Part shown: piece after piece, positions 1 through 10,150 of the stretch
Layout: each line of letters starts with the position of its first letter
How positions within the stretch are numbered: position 1 is the first letter of the stretch
DNA from: Burkholderiales bacterium
GTDB lineage: Bacteria; Pseudomonadota; Gammaproteobacteria; Burkholderiales; Burkholderiaceae_C
NCBI GenBank assembly: GCA_030603635.1
Contig: JAUVXK010000002.1
Location: forward strand, 1 to 64,000
DNA length: 64,000 nucleotides
Direction of reading: 5' to 3'
Position numbers and translations under genes: made by a program
Notes under the pieces: generated by a model
Database searches by the model: none
What the model was told of the DNA's origin: nothing
Seen by the model: only the letters and a program-made list of their open reading frames with translations

Positions 1-1511
1 GCCTTGGCCTGGTCCTCGGTCAGGCCCACCCAGGCCACCTCGGGGTCGGTGTAGGCCACGCTCGGGATCACCCGCGCATTGAACGCCGCGGCCGCCAGCT
101 CGGCGTTGCCTTGCAGTTCACCGGCAATCACCTCGGCCGCCACGTGCGCCTCGTGCACCGCCTTGTGCGCCAGCATGGGCTGGCCCACCACGTCACCGAT
201 GGCAAAGATGTGCGGCACGTTGGTGCGCATCTGGATGTCGACGTTGATGAAGCCCCGGTCCGTCACGGCCACGCCGGCCTTGTCGGCAGCGATCTTCTTG
301 CCGTTGGGCGTGCGGCCCACCGCCTGCAGCACCAGGTCGTAGGTGCCTTCGCTCTTGGTGCCGTCCAACCCCTCAAACTGCACCTTGATGCCTTCGGGCG
401 TGGCTTCAGCCCCCACCGTCTTGGTCTTCAACATGATGTTGTCGAATCGGTGGGCGTTCATCTTCTGCCACACCTTCACCAGATCGCGGTCGGCGCCCTG
501 CATCAGGCCGTCGAGCATTTCCACCACGTCCAGGCGCGCACCCAGCGTGCTGTACACCGTGCCCATTTCCAGGCCGATGATGCCGCCGCCGATGATGAGC
601 ATCTTCTTCGGAACACCCTGCAACGCCAGGGCGCCGGTGCTGTCCACGATGCGCGGATCGTCGGGGAGGAAAGGCAGGCGCACCGCCTGCGAACCGGCCG
701 CGATGATGCACTTCTTGAACGCCACCACCTTCTTGGTGCCGGTCTTGTCCTGGCCCGTGCCCGTGGTTTCTTCCACCTCGACGTGGTTGGGGCCCACGAA
801 GGCGCCATAGCCACGCACGATAGTGACCTTGCGCATCTTGGCCATGGCCGCCAGGCCGCCCGTGAGCTTGCCGATCACCTTTTCCTTGTGGCCACGCAGC
901 TTCTCGATGTTGACCACAGGGCACCCGAATTCCACGCCCAGATCGGCCATGTGGCTGACTTCGTCCATGACGGCGGCCACGTGCAGCAAGGCCTTGGACG
1001 GAATGCAACCCACGTTCAGGCAGACGCCACCCAGCGTGGCGTAACGCTCGACGATCACGACCTTCAGGCCGAGATCGGCCGCGCGGAAGGCGGCGGAATA
1101 ACCGCCGGGGCCAGCACCGAGGACCAGCACGTCGCACTCGATGTCGGCGCTGCCCCCAAAACGGGCAGCCGTCGGCGCCACCATCGGCGCAGCCACGGGG
1201 GCCGCGACGGGTGCGGCCGACGCAGAGACGGGTGCAGGTCCGGGTGCATTCGCTGGCGCGGAAACTGCCGCACCTTCCACCTCCAGCGACAGCACCACCG
1301 TGCCCTCGCTCACCTTGTCGCCCAGCTTGACCTTGAGTTCCTTCACCACGCCCGCGTGACTGGAAGGAATCTCCATCGAAGCCTTGTCCGACTCCACCGT
1401 GATGAGCGACTGCTCGGCCTTGACCGTATCGCCCGGCTTGACCAGCAGCTCGATGACCGCCACGTCCTTGAAGTCGCCAATGTCGGGAACCTTGATGTCC
1501 ATCAGTGCCAT
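1..1511 (-). CDS. lpdA: Dihydrolipoamide dehydrogenase (E3) with N-terminal lipoyl domain, C-terminus beyond window
   Basis: Not in the ORF track because it runs off the left edge. Hand translation from ATG at 1511: MALMDIKVPDIGDFKDVAVIELLVKPGDTVKAEQSLITVESDKASMEIPSSHAGVV..., an Ala/Pro linker, then DIECDVLVLGAGPGGYSAAFRAADLG and the redox motif GGVCLNVGCIPSKALLH. Confidence 0.96.
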   Translation of the reverse strand, partial: MALMDIKVPDIGDFKDVAVIELLVKPGDTVKAEQSLITVESDKASMEIPSSHAGVVKELKVKLGDKVSEGTVVLSLEVEGAAVSAPANAPGPAPVSASAAPVAAPVAAPMVAPTAARFGGSADIECDVLVLGAGPGGYSAAFRAADLGLKVVIVERYATLGGVCLNVGCIPSKALLHVAAVMDEVSHMADLGVEFGCPVVNIEKLRGHKEKVIGKLTGGLAAMAKMRKVTIVRGYGAFVGPNHVEVEETTGTGQDKTGTKKVVAFKKCIIAAGSQAVRLPFLPDDPRIVDSTGALALQGVPKKMLIIGGGIIGLEMGTVYSTLGARLDVVEMLDGLMQGADRDLVKVWQKMNAHRFDNIMLKTKTVGAEATPEGIKVQFEGLDGTKSEGTYDLVLQAVGRTPNGKKIAADKAGVAVTDRGFINVDIQMRTNVPHIFAIGDVVGQPMLAHKAVHEAHVAAEVIAGELQGNAELAAAAFNARVIPSVAYTDPEVAWVGLTEDQAK

Positions 1512-1526
1512 GTTCGGGCTCCCTTC

Positions 1527-3182
1527 TTACAACAGCACGCGACGGAAGTCGGCGAGGATCTGGCCCAGATAGGCATTGAAGCGCGCCGCTGCGGCGCCGT
1601 CGATCACGCGGTGATCCCAGGTCAGCGACAGCGGCAGCATCAGGCGCGGCTGGAACGCCTTGCCATCCCACACCGGCTCCATCTGGCTCTTGCAGACCCC
1701 CAGAATGGCGACTTCGGGTGCGTTGATGATGGGCGTGAAGTAGCGCCCACCAATGCCGCCCAATGACGAAATGGTGAAGGTCGCGCCGCTCATGTCGGCC
1801 GGCCCCAGCTTGCCGTCGCGCGCCTTCTTGGCGAGTTCGGCCATCTCCTGGCTGATCTGCAGCACGCCCTTCTTGTCGGCGTCCTTGATCACGGGCACCA
1901 CCAGACCGTTGGGCGTGTCTGCCGCAAAGCCGATGTGCCAGTACTGCTTGTAAACCAGCGCGTCGCCGTCCAGGCTGCTGTTGAACTCGGGAAACTTCTT
2001 GAGCGCTGCCACGCAGGCCTTGATCAGGAAGGCCAGCATGGTCACCTTGACGCCGGACTTCTCGTTCTCCTTGTTGGTGGCCACCCGGAACGCTTCCAGG
2101 TCGGTGATGTCGGCGTCGTCGTGGTTGGTGACGGCCGGGATCATCACGGCGTTGCGCAGCAGGTTGGCGCCGCTGATCTTCTTGATGCGGCCCAGTTCCT
2201 TGCGCTCGATCGGGCCGAACTTGGCGAAGTCCACCTTGGGCCAGGGGATGAGGCCCAGCTCGGAACCCCCACCGCCGGCGGCAACGGCAGGTACCTTGGC
2301 CGCCTGAGCGAGCGTCTGGGTGGCGCCCGACATCACCGACTTGGTGAAGTTTTGCACGTCTTCCTGGGTGATGCGGCCTTTGGGCCCTGAGCCCTTGACC
2401 TCAGCCAGCGGCACGCCCAGCTCCCGGGCGAACTTGCGCACCGAAGGCGACGCGTGCGGCAAGCCCAGCGCCGGGGTGGCGGTGGGGTTGTGTGCGGGTG
2501 CCGACACGGTGGCGGCGGCGGGTGCTGCAGCCGCGGGGACGGGTGCGGGCGCAGCAGCCACCGGCGCAGATGCGGGTGCTGGTGCAGCAGGGGCGGCCCC
2601 AGAGGCCACGGTGCCCTCCAGAATGGCCAGCAGGTCGCCGATGTTGACCTTGTCGCCCAGCTTGACCTTCAGCTCCTTGATCACGCCAGCATGGCTGGAG
2701 GGAATCTCCATCGACGCCTTGTCGGACTCCACGGTGATCAGGCTCTGCTCGACCTTCACCGTGTCGCCCGGCTTGACGAATACCTCGATCACCGCCACGT
2801 CCTTGAAGTCGCCAATGTCGGGCACGCGGACTTCGATGGTTCCGGTGCTCGCTGGCGCTGCCACGGGAGCGGCAACAGGTGCAGGCGCTGCGGCAACGGG
2901 GGCTGCTGATGCGGCGGCAGGAGCCGGTGCGAGTGCAGCGGCGCCTTCGGCCTCCAGCACCAGCACAGCCGAGCCTTCGCTCACCTTGTCGCCCAGCTTG
3001 ACCTTGAACTCCTTGACCACGCCAGCGTGACTCGACGGGATCTCCATCGAGGCCTTGTCGCTCTCCACGGTGATCAGCGACTGGTCCACGGCGACCGTGT
3101 CGCCCGGCTTCACCAGCAGCTCGATGACCGCCACTTCAGAAAAATCCCCGATGTCCGGGACCTTCACTTCGATCAGTGCCAT
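1527..3182 (-). CDS. aceF: Dihydrolipoamide acetyltransferase (PDH E2), two lipoyl domains
   Basis: 551 aa; two VESDKASMEIPSSHAG lipoyl motifs, a peripheral subunit-binding domain (SVRKFARELGVPLAEVKGSGPKGRITQEDV), and the catalytic LSLTWDHRVIDGAAAARF. Confidence 0.97.
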   Translation of the reverse strand: MALIEVKVPDIGDFSEVAVIELLVKPGDTVAVDQSLITVESDKASMEIPSSHAGVVKEFKVKLGDKVSEGSAVLVLEAEGAAALAPAPAAASAAPVAAAPAPVAAPVAAPASTGTIEVRVPDIGDFKDVAVIEVFVKPGDTVKVEQSLITVESDKASMEIPSSHAGVIKELKVKLGDKVNIGDLLAILEGTVASGAAPAAPAPASAPVAAAPAPVPAAAAPAAATVSAPAHNPTATPALGLPHASPSVRKFARELGVPLAEVKGSGPKGRITQEDVQNFTKSVMSGATQTLAQAAKVPAVAAGGGGSELGLIPWPKVDFAKFGPIERKELGRIKKISGANLLRNAVMIPAVTNHDDADITDLEAFRVATNKENEKSGVKVTMLAFLIKACVAALKKFPEFNSSLDGDALVYKQYWHIGFAADTPNGLVVPVIKDADKKGVLQISQEMAELAKKARDGKLGPADMSGATFTISSLGGIGGRYFTPIINAPEVAILGVCKSQMEPVWDGKAFQPRLMLPLSLTWDHRVIDGAAAARFNAYLGQILADFRRVLL

Positions 3183-3200
3183 GTTCTTGTCTCCGGTCGA

Positions 3201-5921
3201 TCAGGCGTACAGGGGGTTCACTTTGTCGGCGTTGATGCCGTACTTGGCAATGGCCTCGGCCACCTTGGCCGCCGGCACGGTGCCTTCTTCGGCCAGGGCC
3301 TTGAGGGCGGCCACCACGATGTAATGGCGGTTCACCTCGAAGTGCTCACGCAGCTTGCTGCGGAAGTCGCTGCGGCCAAAGCCGTCGGTGCCCAGCACCT
3401 TGTAGGTACGGCCCTTCGGGATGAAGGGGCGGATCTGGTCAGCGAAGGACTTCATGTAGTCGGTGGACGCCACCACCGGACCGGCGTGCTTGTCGAGCTG
3501 CTGTGCCACGAACGGCACGCGCGGCGCGTCGGTCGGGTGCAACAGGTTCCAGCGCTCGCAGTCCTGGCCGTCGCGGGCCAGTTCGTTGAAGCTCGGGCAG
3601 CTCCACACGTTGGCAGCCACACCCCAGTCCTTCTCCAGCAGTTCCTGAGCGAACAGGCTTTCGCGCAGGATGGTGCCCGAACCCAGCAGTTGCACACGCG
3701 GTGTCAGCTTGGCGCCTTCCTTGCACAGGTACATGCCCTTGATGATCTGCTCTTCCGTGCCAGGCGTGAGGCCGGGCATCGCGTAGTTTTCGTTGAGCAA
3801 CGTCAGGTAATAGAAGACGTTTTCCTGCTTTTCCACCATGCGCTTGAGACCATGGTGAATGATGACCCCGACCTCGTGAGCAAAGGTCGGGTCGTAGCTC
3901 ACGCAGTTGGGAATGGTGCCAGCCAAGATCTGGCTGTGGCCGTCTTCGTGCTGCAGGCCTTCGCCGTTCAACGTGGTCCGACCCGAGGTGCCGCCCAGCA
4001 GGAAGCCGCGCGCCTGCATGTCGCCGGCCGCCCAGGCCAGATCGCCGATGCGCTGGAAGCCGAACATCGAGTAGTAGATGTAGAACGGCACCATGATGCG
4101 GTTGTTGGTGCTGTACGAAGTCGCCGCCGCAATCCAGCTCGCCATGCCACCCGCCTCGTTGATGCCTTCCTGCAGGATCTGGCCCGCCTTGTCCTCGCGG
4201 TAGTACATCACCTGGTCCTTATCGACCGGGGTATAGAGCTGGCCCTTGGGGTTGTAGATGCCGATCTGGCGGAACAGACCTTCCATGCCGAAGGTGCGTG
4301 CCTCGTCCACCAGGATGGGCACCACACGCGGGCCCATCGCCTGGTCGCGCAGCAGTTGCGTCAGGAAGCGCACATACGCCTGGGTGGTGGAGATTTCACG
4401 TCCCTCGGGCGTGGGCTCGAGTACCGCCTTGAAGGTTTCGAGCGAGGGCACGGTGAAGCTTTCGTCCGCCTTCACCCGCCTTTTCGGGAGGTAGCCGCCC
4501 AGGGCCTGGCGGCGCTCGTGCAGGTATTTCATTTCCGGCGTGTCGTCGGCCGGCTTGTAGAACGGCACCTTCGGCAGTTCGCTGTCGGGAATGGGAATGT
4601 TGAAGCGGTCGCGCATGTAGCGGATGTCGTCGTCGCTCAGCTTCTTGGTCTGGTGGGCGGTGTTCTTGCCCTCGCCGGCGCGGCCCATGCCGTAGCCCTT
4701 GACGGTCTTGACCAGCAGCACGGTGGGCTGGCCTGTGGTGTTGTGGTGCGCGCGGTGGAAGGCCGCATACACCTTCTGCGCGTCGTGGCCGCCACGGCGC
4801 AGGGCCCAGATGTCGTCGTCGCTCATCTTGGAGACCAGCTCCAGGGCCTTGGGGTCGCGGCCGAAGAAGTTCTTGCGCACGAAGGCACCGTCATTGGCCT
4901 TGAAGGCCTGGTAATCACCGTCCAGCGTGTCCAGCATGATCTTGCGCAGGGCGCCGTCCTTGTCACGCGCCAGCAGCGGATCCCAGTTGCTGCCCCACAG
5001 CAGCTTGATCACGTTCCAGCCGGAGCCGCGGAACTCGCCCTCCAGCTCCTGGATGATCTTGCCGTTGCCGCGCACCGGGCCGTCCAGGCGCTGCAGGTTG
5101 CAGTTCACCACGAACACCAGGTTGTCCAGCCCTTCGCGCGCCGCCAGGCCAATGGCCCCCAGACTCTCAGGCTCGTCCATCTCGCCGTCGCCGCAGAACA
5201 CCCACACCTTGCGCCGGGAGGTGTCTGCAATGCCACGGGCGTGCAGGTACTTCAGAAATCGCGCCTGGTAGATGGCCATCAAAGGGCCCAGGCCCATGGA
5301 CACGGTGGGGAACTGCCAGAACTCCGGCATCAGCTTGGGGTGCGGGTAGCTGGAGAGGCCTTTGCCGTCGACTTCCTGGCGGAAGTTGAGGAGTTGTTCC
5401 TCGGTCAGACGCCCCTCCAGGAAGGCCCGTGCATAGATGCCGGGTGCGCTGTGGCCCTGGATGTAGAGCAGGTCGCCGCCGTGCGAGCCACCGTTGTCGG
5501 TATCGTCGGCGTGCCAGAAATGGTTGAAGCCGGCCGCAAACAGGTGTGCCAGCGATTGGAAGGAACTGATGTGGCCACCCAGGTCGCCGCCGTCGGCCGG
5601 GTTCAGGCGGTTGGCCTTCACCACCATGGCCATGGCGTTCCAGCGCATGAAGGCGCGCAGGCGACCTTCGATTTCCAGATTGCCGGGACTGCGCTCCTCT
5701 TCGTCAGGCTCCAGCGTGTTGACATACCCGGTGGTCGCGGAAAACGGCATGTCTACGCTGTGCTCGCGCGCCTCCTCCAGCAACTGTTCCAGGAGAAAGT
5801 GCGCCCGCTCGGGCCCTTCCTTCTCGATCACCGCGTTGAGGGCATCCAGCCATTCGCGGGTTTCCTGATGGTCGATATCGGGTGCGTTGAGCACGTTGTT
5901 GACGTTCGGCTGAACTGACAT
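3201..5921 (-). CDS. aceE: Pyruvate dehydrogenase E1 component, homodimeric type
   Basis: 906 aa; ThDP-binding region (CGDGEMDEPESLGAIGLAAREGLDNLVFVVNCNLQRLDGPVRGNGKIIQELEG); adjacent to aceF and lpdA. Confidence 0.97.
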   Translation of the reverse strand: MSVQPNVNNVLNAPDIDHQETREWLDALNAVIEKEGPERAHFLLEQLLEEAREHSVDMPFSATTGYVNTLEPDEEERSPGNLEIEGRLRAFMRWNAMAMVVKANRLNPADGGDLGGHISSFQSLAHLFAAGFNHFWHADDTDNGGSHGGDLLYIQGHSAPGIYARAFLEGRLTEEQLLNFRQEVDGKGLSSYPHPKLMPEFWQFPTVSMGLGPLMAIYQARFLKYLHARGIADTSRRKVWVFCGDGEMDEPESLGAIGLAAREGLDNLVFVVNCNLQRLDGPVRGNGKIIQELEGEFRGSGWNVIKLLWGSNWDPLLARDKDGALRKIMLDTLDGDYQAFKANDGAFVRKNFFGRDPKALELVSKMSDDDIWALRRGGHDAQKVYAAFHRAHHNTTGQPTVLLVKTVKGYGMGRAGEGKNTAHQTKKLSDDDIRYMRDRFNIPIPDSELPKVPFYKPADDTPEMKYLHERRQALGGYLPKRRVKADESFTVPSLETFKAVLEPTPEGREISTTQAYVRFLTQLLRDQAMGPRVVPILVDEARTFGMEGLFRQIGIYNPKGQLYTPVDKDQVMYYREDKAGQILQEGINEAGGMASWIAAATSYSTNNRIMVPFYIYYSMFGFQRIGDLAWAAGDMQARGFLLGGTSGRTTLNGEGLQHEDGHSQILAGTIPNCVSYDPTFAHEVGVIIHHGLKRMVEKQENVFYYLTLLNENYAMPGLTPGTEEQIIKGMYLCKEGAKLTPRVQLLGSGTILRESLFAQELLEKDWGVAANVWSCPSFNELARDGQDCERWNLLHPTDAPRVPFVAQQLDKHAGPVVASTDYMKSFADQIRPFIPKGRTYKVLGTDGFGRSDFRSKLREHFEVNRHYIVVAALKALAEEGTVPAAKVAEAIAKYGINADKVNPLYA

Positions 5922-6080
5922 GCGATGTCTCCTCGATGTGTGAGCGAAGGTTAAAGCGACTGTGCCGCCCTGTCAGCAAGTTTCGCACAGAATCTTTTAA
6001 TTTTCAACATGCAGATGTTGTTTTCTTATTATGAAATTCAAGGGGTCGATGGCCCTCGGGTTATCCCATAGACTTCATGG

Positions 6081-8585
6081 ATGGAATCCCCCTCTTCTTC
6101 CGACGCACGGCGCGAGTTCGTGACGCCGCTGCAATGGTGGCGCCGCTGGTGGCGCGGCCTCAGTCCCAGCCGGCAGGACCGGCTTGTCAGCATCGGACCA
6201 TTGCTGTCGGTGCTGCTCTTTCTTGCCGCCATCGTGGCCGCCCTCACGTACTTCACACTGGAAGAAGCCGACCGTGAGCAGGAAGCGGTGACCCGGGACG
6301 TGGAGTACGCCCAGCAACGCCTGCGCCTGCGCCTGATCGAGCGACAGGAACAGCTGATGCGCATTGCGCGAGACATCTCCAACCGGGATATCGAGGAGAT
6401 GGAGTTCAACTTCCAGGCCGAGACCCTCGTCGTGCAGTATCCGGAACTGCTGGCCATCACCTGGCTCAATGCCCGGCGGGAAGTGGTCACGGCCTATGCC
6501 TCGCCCAGCGCACCGGAACCACTCAACCGGCAGAGCGGCCAGACGCTCTCCCCCGACACCGCCGACGGCATCTTCGAACTCGTACGCGATCTGCGCCAAC
6601 CCCTGTACAGCCGCCCCCAGGCGCAGGCCGGCCGGGACAAGACCGTCATGCTGCTGGTGCCGCTGAACGAGCAGGGACGCTTCAGTGGGGCCTTGCTGGC
6701 CGAGTACTCGATCGACGGATTGCTCCGTTTCGGAGTGCCGACGGAAGTCATGGCCCGTTACGCCGTGGCACTGGTCGATGAGCAGCTACAGGTGCTGGCG
6801 GGTTCGGTACACGTACCTCAGGCCAAAGGGCTGCGCCGGCTCCCCTGGGCCGCGAAACCCCATCGCTACGACATGCCCGTCGCTCCCATCGGCAACAGCC
6901 TGATCATCCAGGCCGTGGGTTACCGGACCAGCCGAGACAGCATGGGCGAGGCGTTCTTCTGGGTGGTGGGGGCCCTGAGCGCGCTCACCGTCTGGATGCT
7001 TCTGGCGAACCTGCGCCACAGCCGCCGACGGCTTCAGGCCCAGCGCGCCCTGCTGGTGGAGACGAACTTCCGCCGCGCCATGGAAAACTCCATGCTCACC
7101 GGCATGCGCGCCCTGGACCTCAAAGGCCGCATCACCTACGTGAACCCGGCCTTCTGCTCGATGACGGGCTGGACCGAGCAGGACTTGCTCGGGGCCGTCG
7201 CGCCCTTTCCTTACTGGCCCGAATCGGACATCGACACCTTGTCGGCACGGCTTGAGGACGAACTGCACGGCCGCACCACACCAGGTGGTTTCGAGGTCCC
7301 AGTCAAGCGCAAGAACGGCAGCATCTTTTATGCGCGCATGTACGTCTCGCCGCTCATCGACGGCCAGGGCAGACAGACCGGCTGGATGACCTCCATGACC
7401 GACATCACCGAGCCCAAGCGCATCCGCGAGGAGCTGACGGCATCCTACGACCGCTTCACCACCGTGCTCGACAGTCTGGACGAGGCCATCTCCGTCGCCC
7501 CGTTGAGCAGCGCCGAGTTGCTCTTCGCCAACCGCATGTACCAGACCTGGTTCGGCATGAGCGGCCGCGGCCACCGCAAGCTGGTGGAACTGTCCTCGGC
7601 CATCCCGGCCGGACCGCTCACCGACAACCAGGACCAGGTGGACGTGCTCGCGGGCCTGCCCACCGACGCCCTGTTCGAAGCCGCCACCGACAGCGCCGAG
7701 GTCTACGTGCAGGAACTCAACAAGTGGCTGGAGGTGCGCACCCGCTACCTGACGTGGGTGGACGGTCGGCTGGCCCAGATGGTGATCGCGACCGACATCA
7801 CCGTCCGCCGCCAGGCCGAGGAGCAGGCCGCCCTGCAGCAGGAACGGGCCGAGGCCGCCAGCCGTCTCATCACGATGGGGGAAATGGCCTCCAGCGTGGC
7901 ACACGAGCTCAACCAGCCGCTGACGGCCATCAGCAACTACAGCAGCGGCATGATCTCGCGCCTAAAAAAACAACAGATCAGCGAAGACGAGCTCCTGGGC
8001 GCCCTGGAAAAAACGGCGAAACAGGCACAGCGAGCCGGCCAGATCATCCAGCGCATCCGGGCCTTCGTCAAACGCAGCGAACCGAACCCGACGCTCTCCG
8101 ACGTGGCCCAGATGGTGAACAACGCGACCGAACTGGCCGACATCGAACTGCGCCGGCACATGATCCGGCTCAACACCTATGTCGCCGCCCGCCTGCCCAA
8201 GCTCATGGTGGACCCGATCCTGATCGAACAGGTGCTGATCAACCTGATGAAGAACGCCGGCGAGGCCATCGTGCAGGCCCAACGCCCTCCAGCCCAGCGA
8301 CACGTAGAGCTGACGGTCACCCCACGCAAGATCGAGGGCAACGACACGGTGGAATTCTCTGTGAAGGACACGGGCCTGGGGGTGCCTCCCGAACAACTGG
8401 AACGCATCTATGAGGCTTTCTACAGCACCAAGGCCGAGGGCATGGGCATCGGCCTGAAACTGTGCCGCTCCATCGTCGAGTCCCATCATGGGAGGTTGCA
8501 GGCGCGAAACCTCTACAATGGGCCCGACATCACGGGTTGCGAGTTCAGTTTCTGGATTCCCGTGAGCACCGTGGTCAATACGTGA
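6081..8585 (+). CDS. Membrane-bound PAS-domain sensor histidine kinase
   Basis: 834 aa; two TM segments flank about 250 aa of periplasmic sensor; PAS (DLKGRITYVNPAFCSMTGW); HisKA (MGEMASSVAHELNQPLTAISNYSSG); HATPase (NLMKNAGEAI, DTGLGVPPEQLERIYEAFYSTKAEGMGIGLKLCRSIVESHHG). Confidence 0.93.
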   Translation: MESPSSSDARREFVTPLQWWRRWWRGLSPSRQDRLVSIGPLLSVLLFLAAIVAALTYFTLEEADREQEAVTRDVEYAQQRLRLRLIERQEQLMRIARDISNRDIEEMEFNFQAETLVVQYPELLAITWLNARREVVTAYASPSAPEPLNRQSGQTLSPDTADGIFELVRDLRQPLYSRPQAQAGRDKTVMLLVPLNEQGRFSGALLAEYSIDGLLRFGVPTEVMARYAVALVDEQLQVLAGSVHVPQAKGLRRLPWAAKPHRYDMPVAPIGNSLIIQAVGYRTSRDSMGEAFFWVVGALSALTVWMLLANLRHSRRRLQAQRALLVETNFRRAMENSMLTGMRALDLKGRITYVNPAFCSMTGWTEQDLLGAVAPFPYWPESDIDTLSARLEDELHGRTTPGGFEVPVKRKNGSIFYARMYVSPLIDGQGRQTGWMTSMTDITEPKRIREELTASYDRFTTVLDSLDEAISVAPLSSAELLFANRMYQTWFGMSGRGHRKLVELSSAIPAGPLTDNQDQVDVLAGLPTDALFEAATDSAEVYVQELNKWLEVRTRYLTWVDGRLAQMVIATDITVRRQAEEQAALQQERAEAASRLITMGEMASSVAHELNQPLTAISNYSSGMISRLKKQQISEDELLGALEKTAKQAQRAGQIIQRIRAFVKRSEPNPTLSDVAQMVNNATELADIELRRHMIRLNTYVAARLPKLMVDPILIEQVLINLMKNAGEAIVQAQRPPAQRHVELTVTPRKIEGNDTVEFSVKDTGLGVPPEQLERIYEAFYSTKAEGMGIGLKLCRSIVESHHGRLQARNLYNGPDITGCEFSFWIPVSTVVNT

Positions 8586-8636
8586 CAACCCGTAAGCGCC
8601 CTGACCGCTGGGCGCCAGACAACGAGAAAGAGTGAG

Positions 8637-9260
8637 ATGAGCCTGATTCCGAAACGTGGCACGGTTTATGTGGTCGACGACGACGAGGCAGTCCGCGACT
8701 CGCTGCAGTGGCTGCTCGAAGGCAAGGATTACCGCGTGCGATGTTTTGAGTCTGCCGAGGCCTTCCTGAGCCGGTACGACTCGCGCGAGGTGGCCTGCCT
8801 GATCGCCGACATCCGCATGGGTGGCATGAGCGGCATGGATCTGCAAGACCGGCTGATGGAACGCCACTCACCCCTTCCCATCGTGTTCATCACCGGGCAT
8901 GGTGACGTGCCCATGGCGGTGGAATCGATGAAAAAAGGCGCACTGGACTTCATCCAGAAACCTTTCAATGAAGACCAACTCGTCCAGCTCGTCGAGCGCA
9001 TGCTGGAAACGGCGCGCGACGTGTTTGCCGAACACCAGCAGGCCGCGACGCGGGAAGCCCTGCTCGGCAAGCTCACCACCCGCGAATCCCAGGTGCTCGA
9101 ACGCATCGTGGCCGGGCGCCTGAACAAGCAGATCGCCGACGACCTCGGCATCAGCATCAAGACGGTGGAAGCCCACCGCGCCAACATCATGGAAAAACTC
9201 GGTGCCAACACGGTTGCCGACCTGTTGAAAATCGCCCTCGCCCCCACGGCCAAGGCCTGA
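8637..9260 (+). CDS. FixJ/NarL-type response regulator (receiver + LuxR HTH)
   Basis: 207 aa; [100 protein letters not shown]. Confidence 0.94.
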   Translation: MSLIPKRGTVYVVDDDEAVRDSLQWLLEGKDYRVRCFESAEAFLSRYDSREVACLIADIRMGGMSGMDLQDRLMERHSPLPIVFITGHGDVPMAVESMKKGALDFIQKPFNEDQLVQLVERMLETARDVFAEHQQAATREALLGKLTTRESQVLERIVAGRLNKQIADDLGISIKTVEAHRANIMEKLGANTVADLLKIALAPTAKA

Positions 9261-9292
9261 CCCCCGCCCTTCCCGCATCCGCTCCCCTGCCC

Positions 9293-10144
9293 ATGACCGC
9301 CCAACTGATCGACGGCAACGCGCTGTCGCGCCAACTGCGCACCGAAGTCTCTGAACGTGTCACCGCCCTCAAGGCACGCGGCATCACCCCCGGTCTGGCC
9401 GTCATCCTGGTCGGCGACAACCCGGCCAGCCAGGTTTACGTGCGCAACAAGGTCAAGGCCTGTGAAGACACGGGCATGCACTCCGTGCTGGAAAGGTACG
9501 AGGCCAACATGAGCGAAACTGCCTTGCTGGCTCGAGTGGAGGCACTGAACAACGACCCGACCATCCATGGCATCCTGGTCCAGTTACCGCTGCCCGCCCA
9601 CATCGACGCACACAAGGTGATCGAAGCCATTTCCCCGGCCAAGGACGTGGACGGCTTCCACGTCGCCAGCGCCGGGGCGCTCATGGTCGGGCAGCCAGGT
9701 TTCTGGCCCTGCACTCCTTATGGCTGCATGAAGATGCTGGAGTCCATCGGCTACGACCTCAAGGGCAAGCATGCGGTGGTCATCGGCCGCAGCAACATCG
9801 TCGGCAAACCGATGGCACTGATGCTGCTCCAGCAGGACGCAACCGTCACCGTGTGCCACTCGCGCACCGCCGACCTGAAAGCCCAGACGCTGCAGGCAGA
9901 CGTGATCGTTGCCGCCGTGGGCAAGCGCAACGTGCTCACCGCCGACATGGTCAAACCCGGTGCCGTGGTGCTGGACGTGGGCATGAACCGCAACGACGAA
10001 GGCAAGCTCTGCGGCGATGTCGATTTCGACGGCGTCAAGGAAGTCGCCGGCTGGATCACCCCTGTTCCTGGTGGAGTGGGTCCGATGACCATCACCATGC
10101 TCATGGTCAACACACTGGAATCGGCCGAGCGTTCGGCCGGCTGA
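9293..10144 (+). CDS. folD: Bifunctional methylenetetrahydrofolate dehydrogenase/cyclohydrolase
   Basis: 283 aa; [30 protein letters not shown], and C-terminal [19 protein letters not shown]. Confidence 0.97.
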   Translation: MTAQLIDGNALSRQLRTEVSERVTALKARGITPGLAVILVGDNPASQVYVRNKVKACEDTGMHSVLERYEANMSETALLARVEALNNDPTIHGILVQLPLPAHIDAHKVIEAISPAKDVDGFHVASAGALMVGQPGFWPCTPYGCMKMLESIGYDLKGKHAVVIGRSNIVGKPMALMLLQQDATVTVCHSRTADLKAQTLQADVIVAAVGKRNVLTADMVKPGAVVLDVGMNRNDEGKLCGDVDFDGVKEVAGWITPVPGGVGPMTITMLMVNTLESAERSAG

Positions 10145-10150
10145 GGCAGT

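Noticed and set aside
406-1671. 421-aa minus-strand ORF
   Set aside because: Out-of-frame read of lpdA; Arg/Gly-rich with no recognisable domain.
111-1766. 551-aa plus-strand ORF over lpdA/aceF
   Set aside because: Antisense artefact; lpdA itself is missing from the track only because it is cut by the window edge.
2454-3030. Ala/Gly-rich short repeats that resemble a tandem repeat array
   Set aside because: They encode the Ala/Pro interdomain linkers of aceF; not an independent repeat element.
3027-5918. 963-aa plus-strand ORF spanning aceE
   Set aside because: Antisense to a certain aceE; composition (His/Arg/Val/Gln rich, no family motifs) is the mirror of high-GC codon bias.
6786-7904. 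372-aa minus-strand ORF
   Set aside because: Antisense to the sensor kinase coding region.
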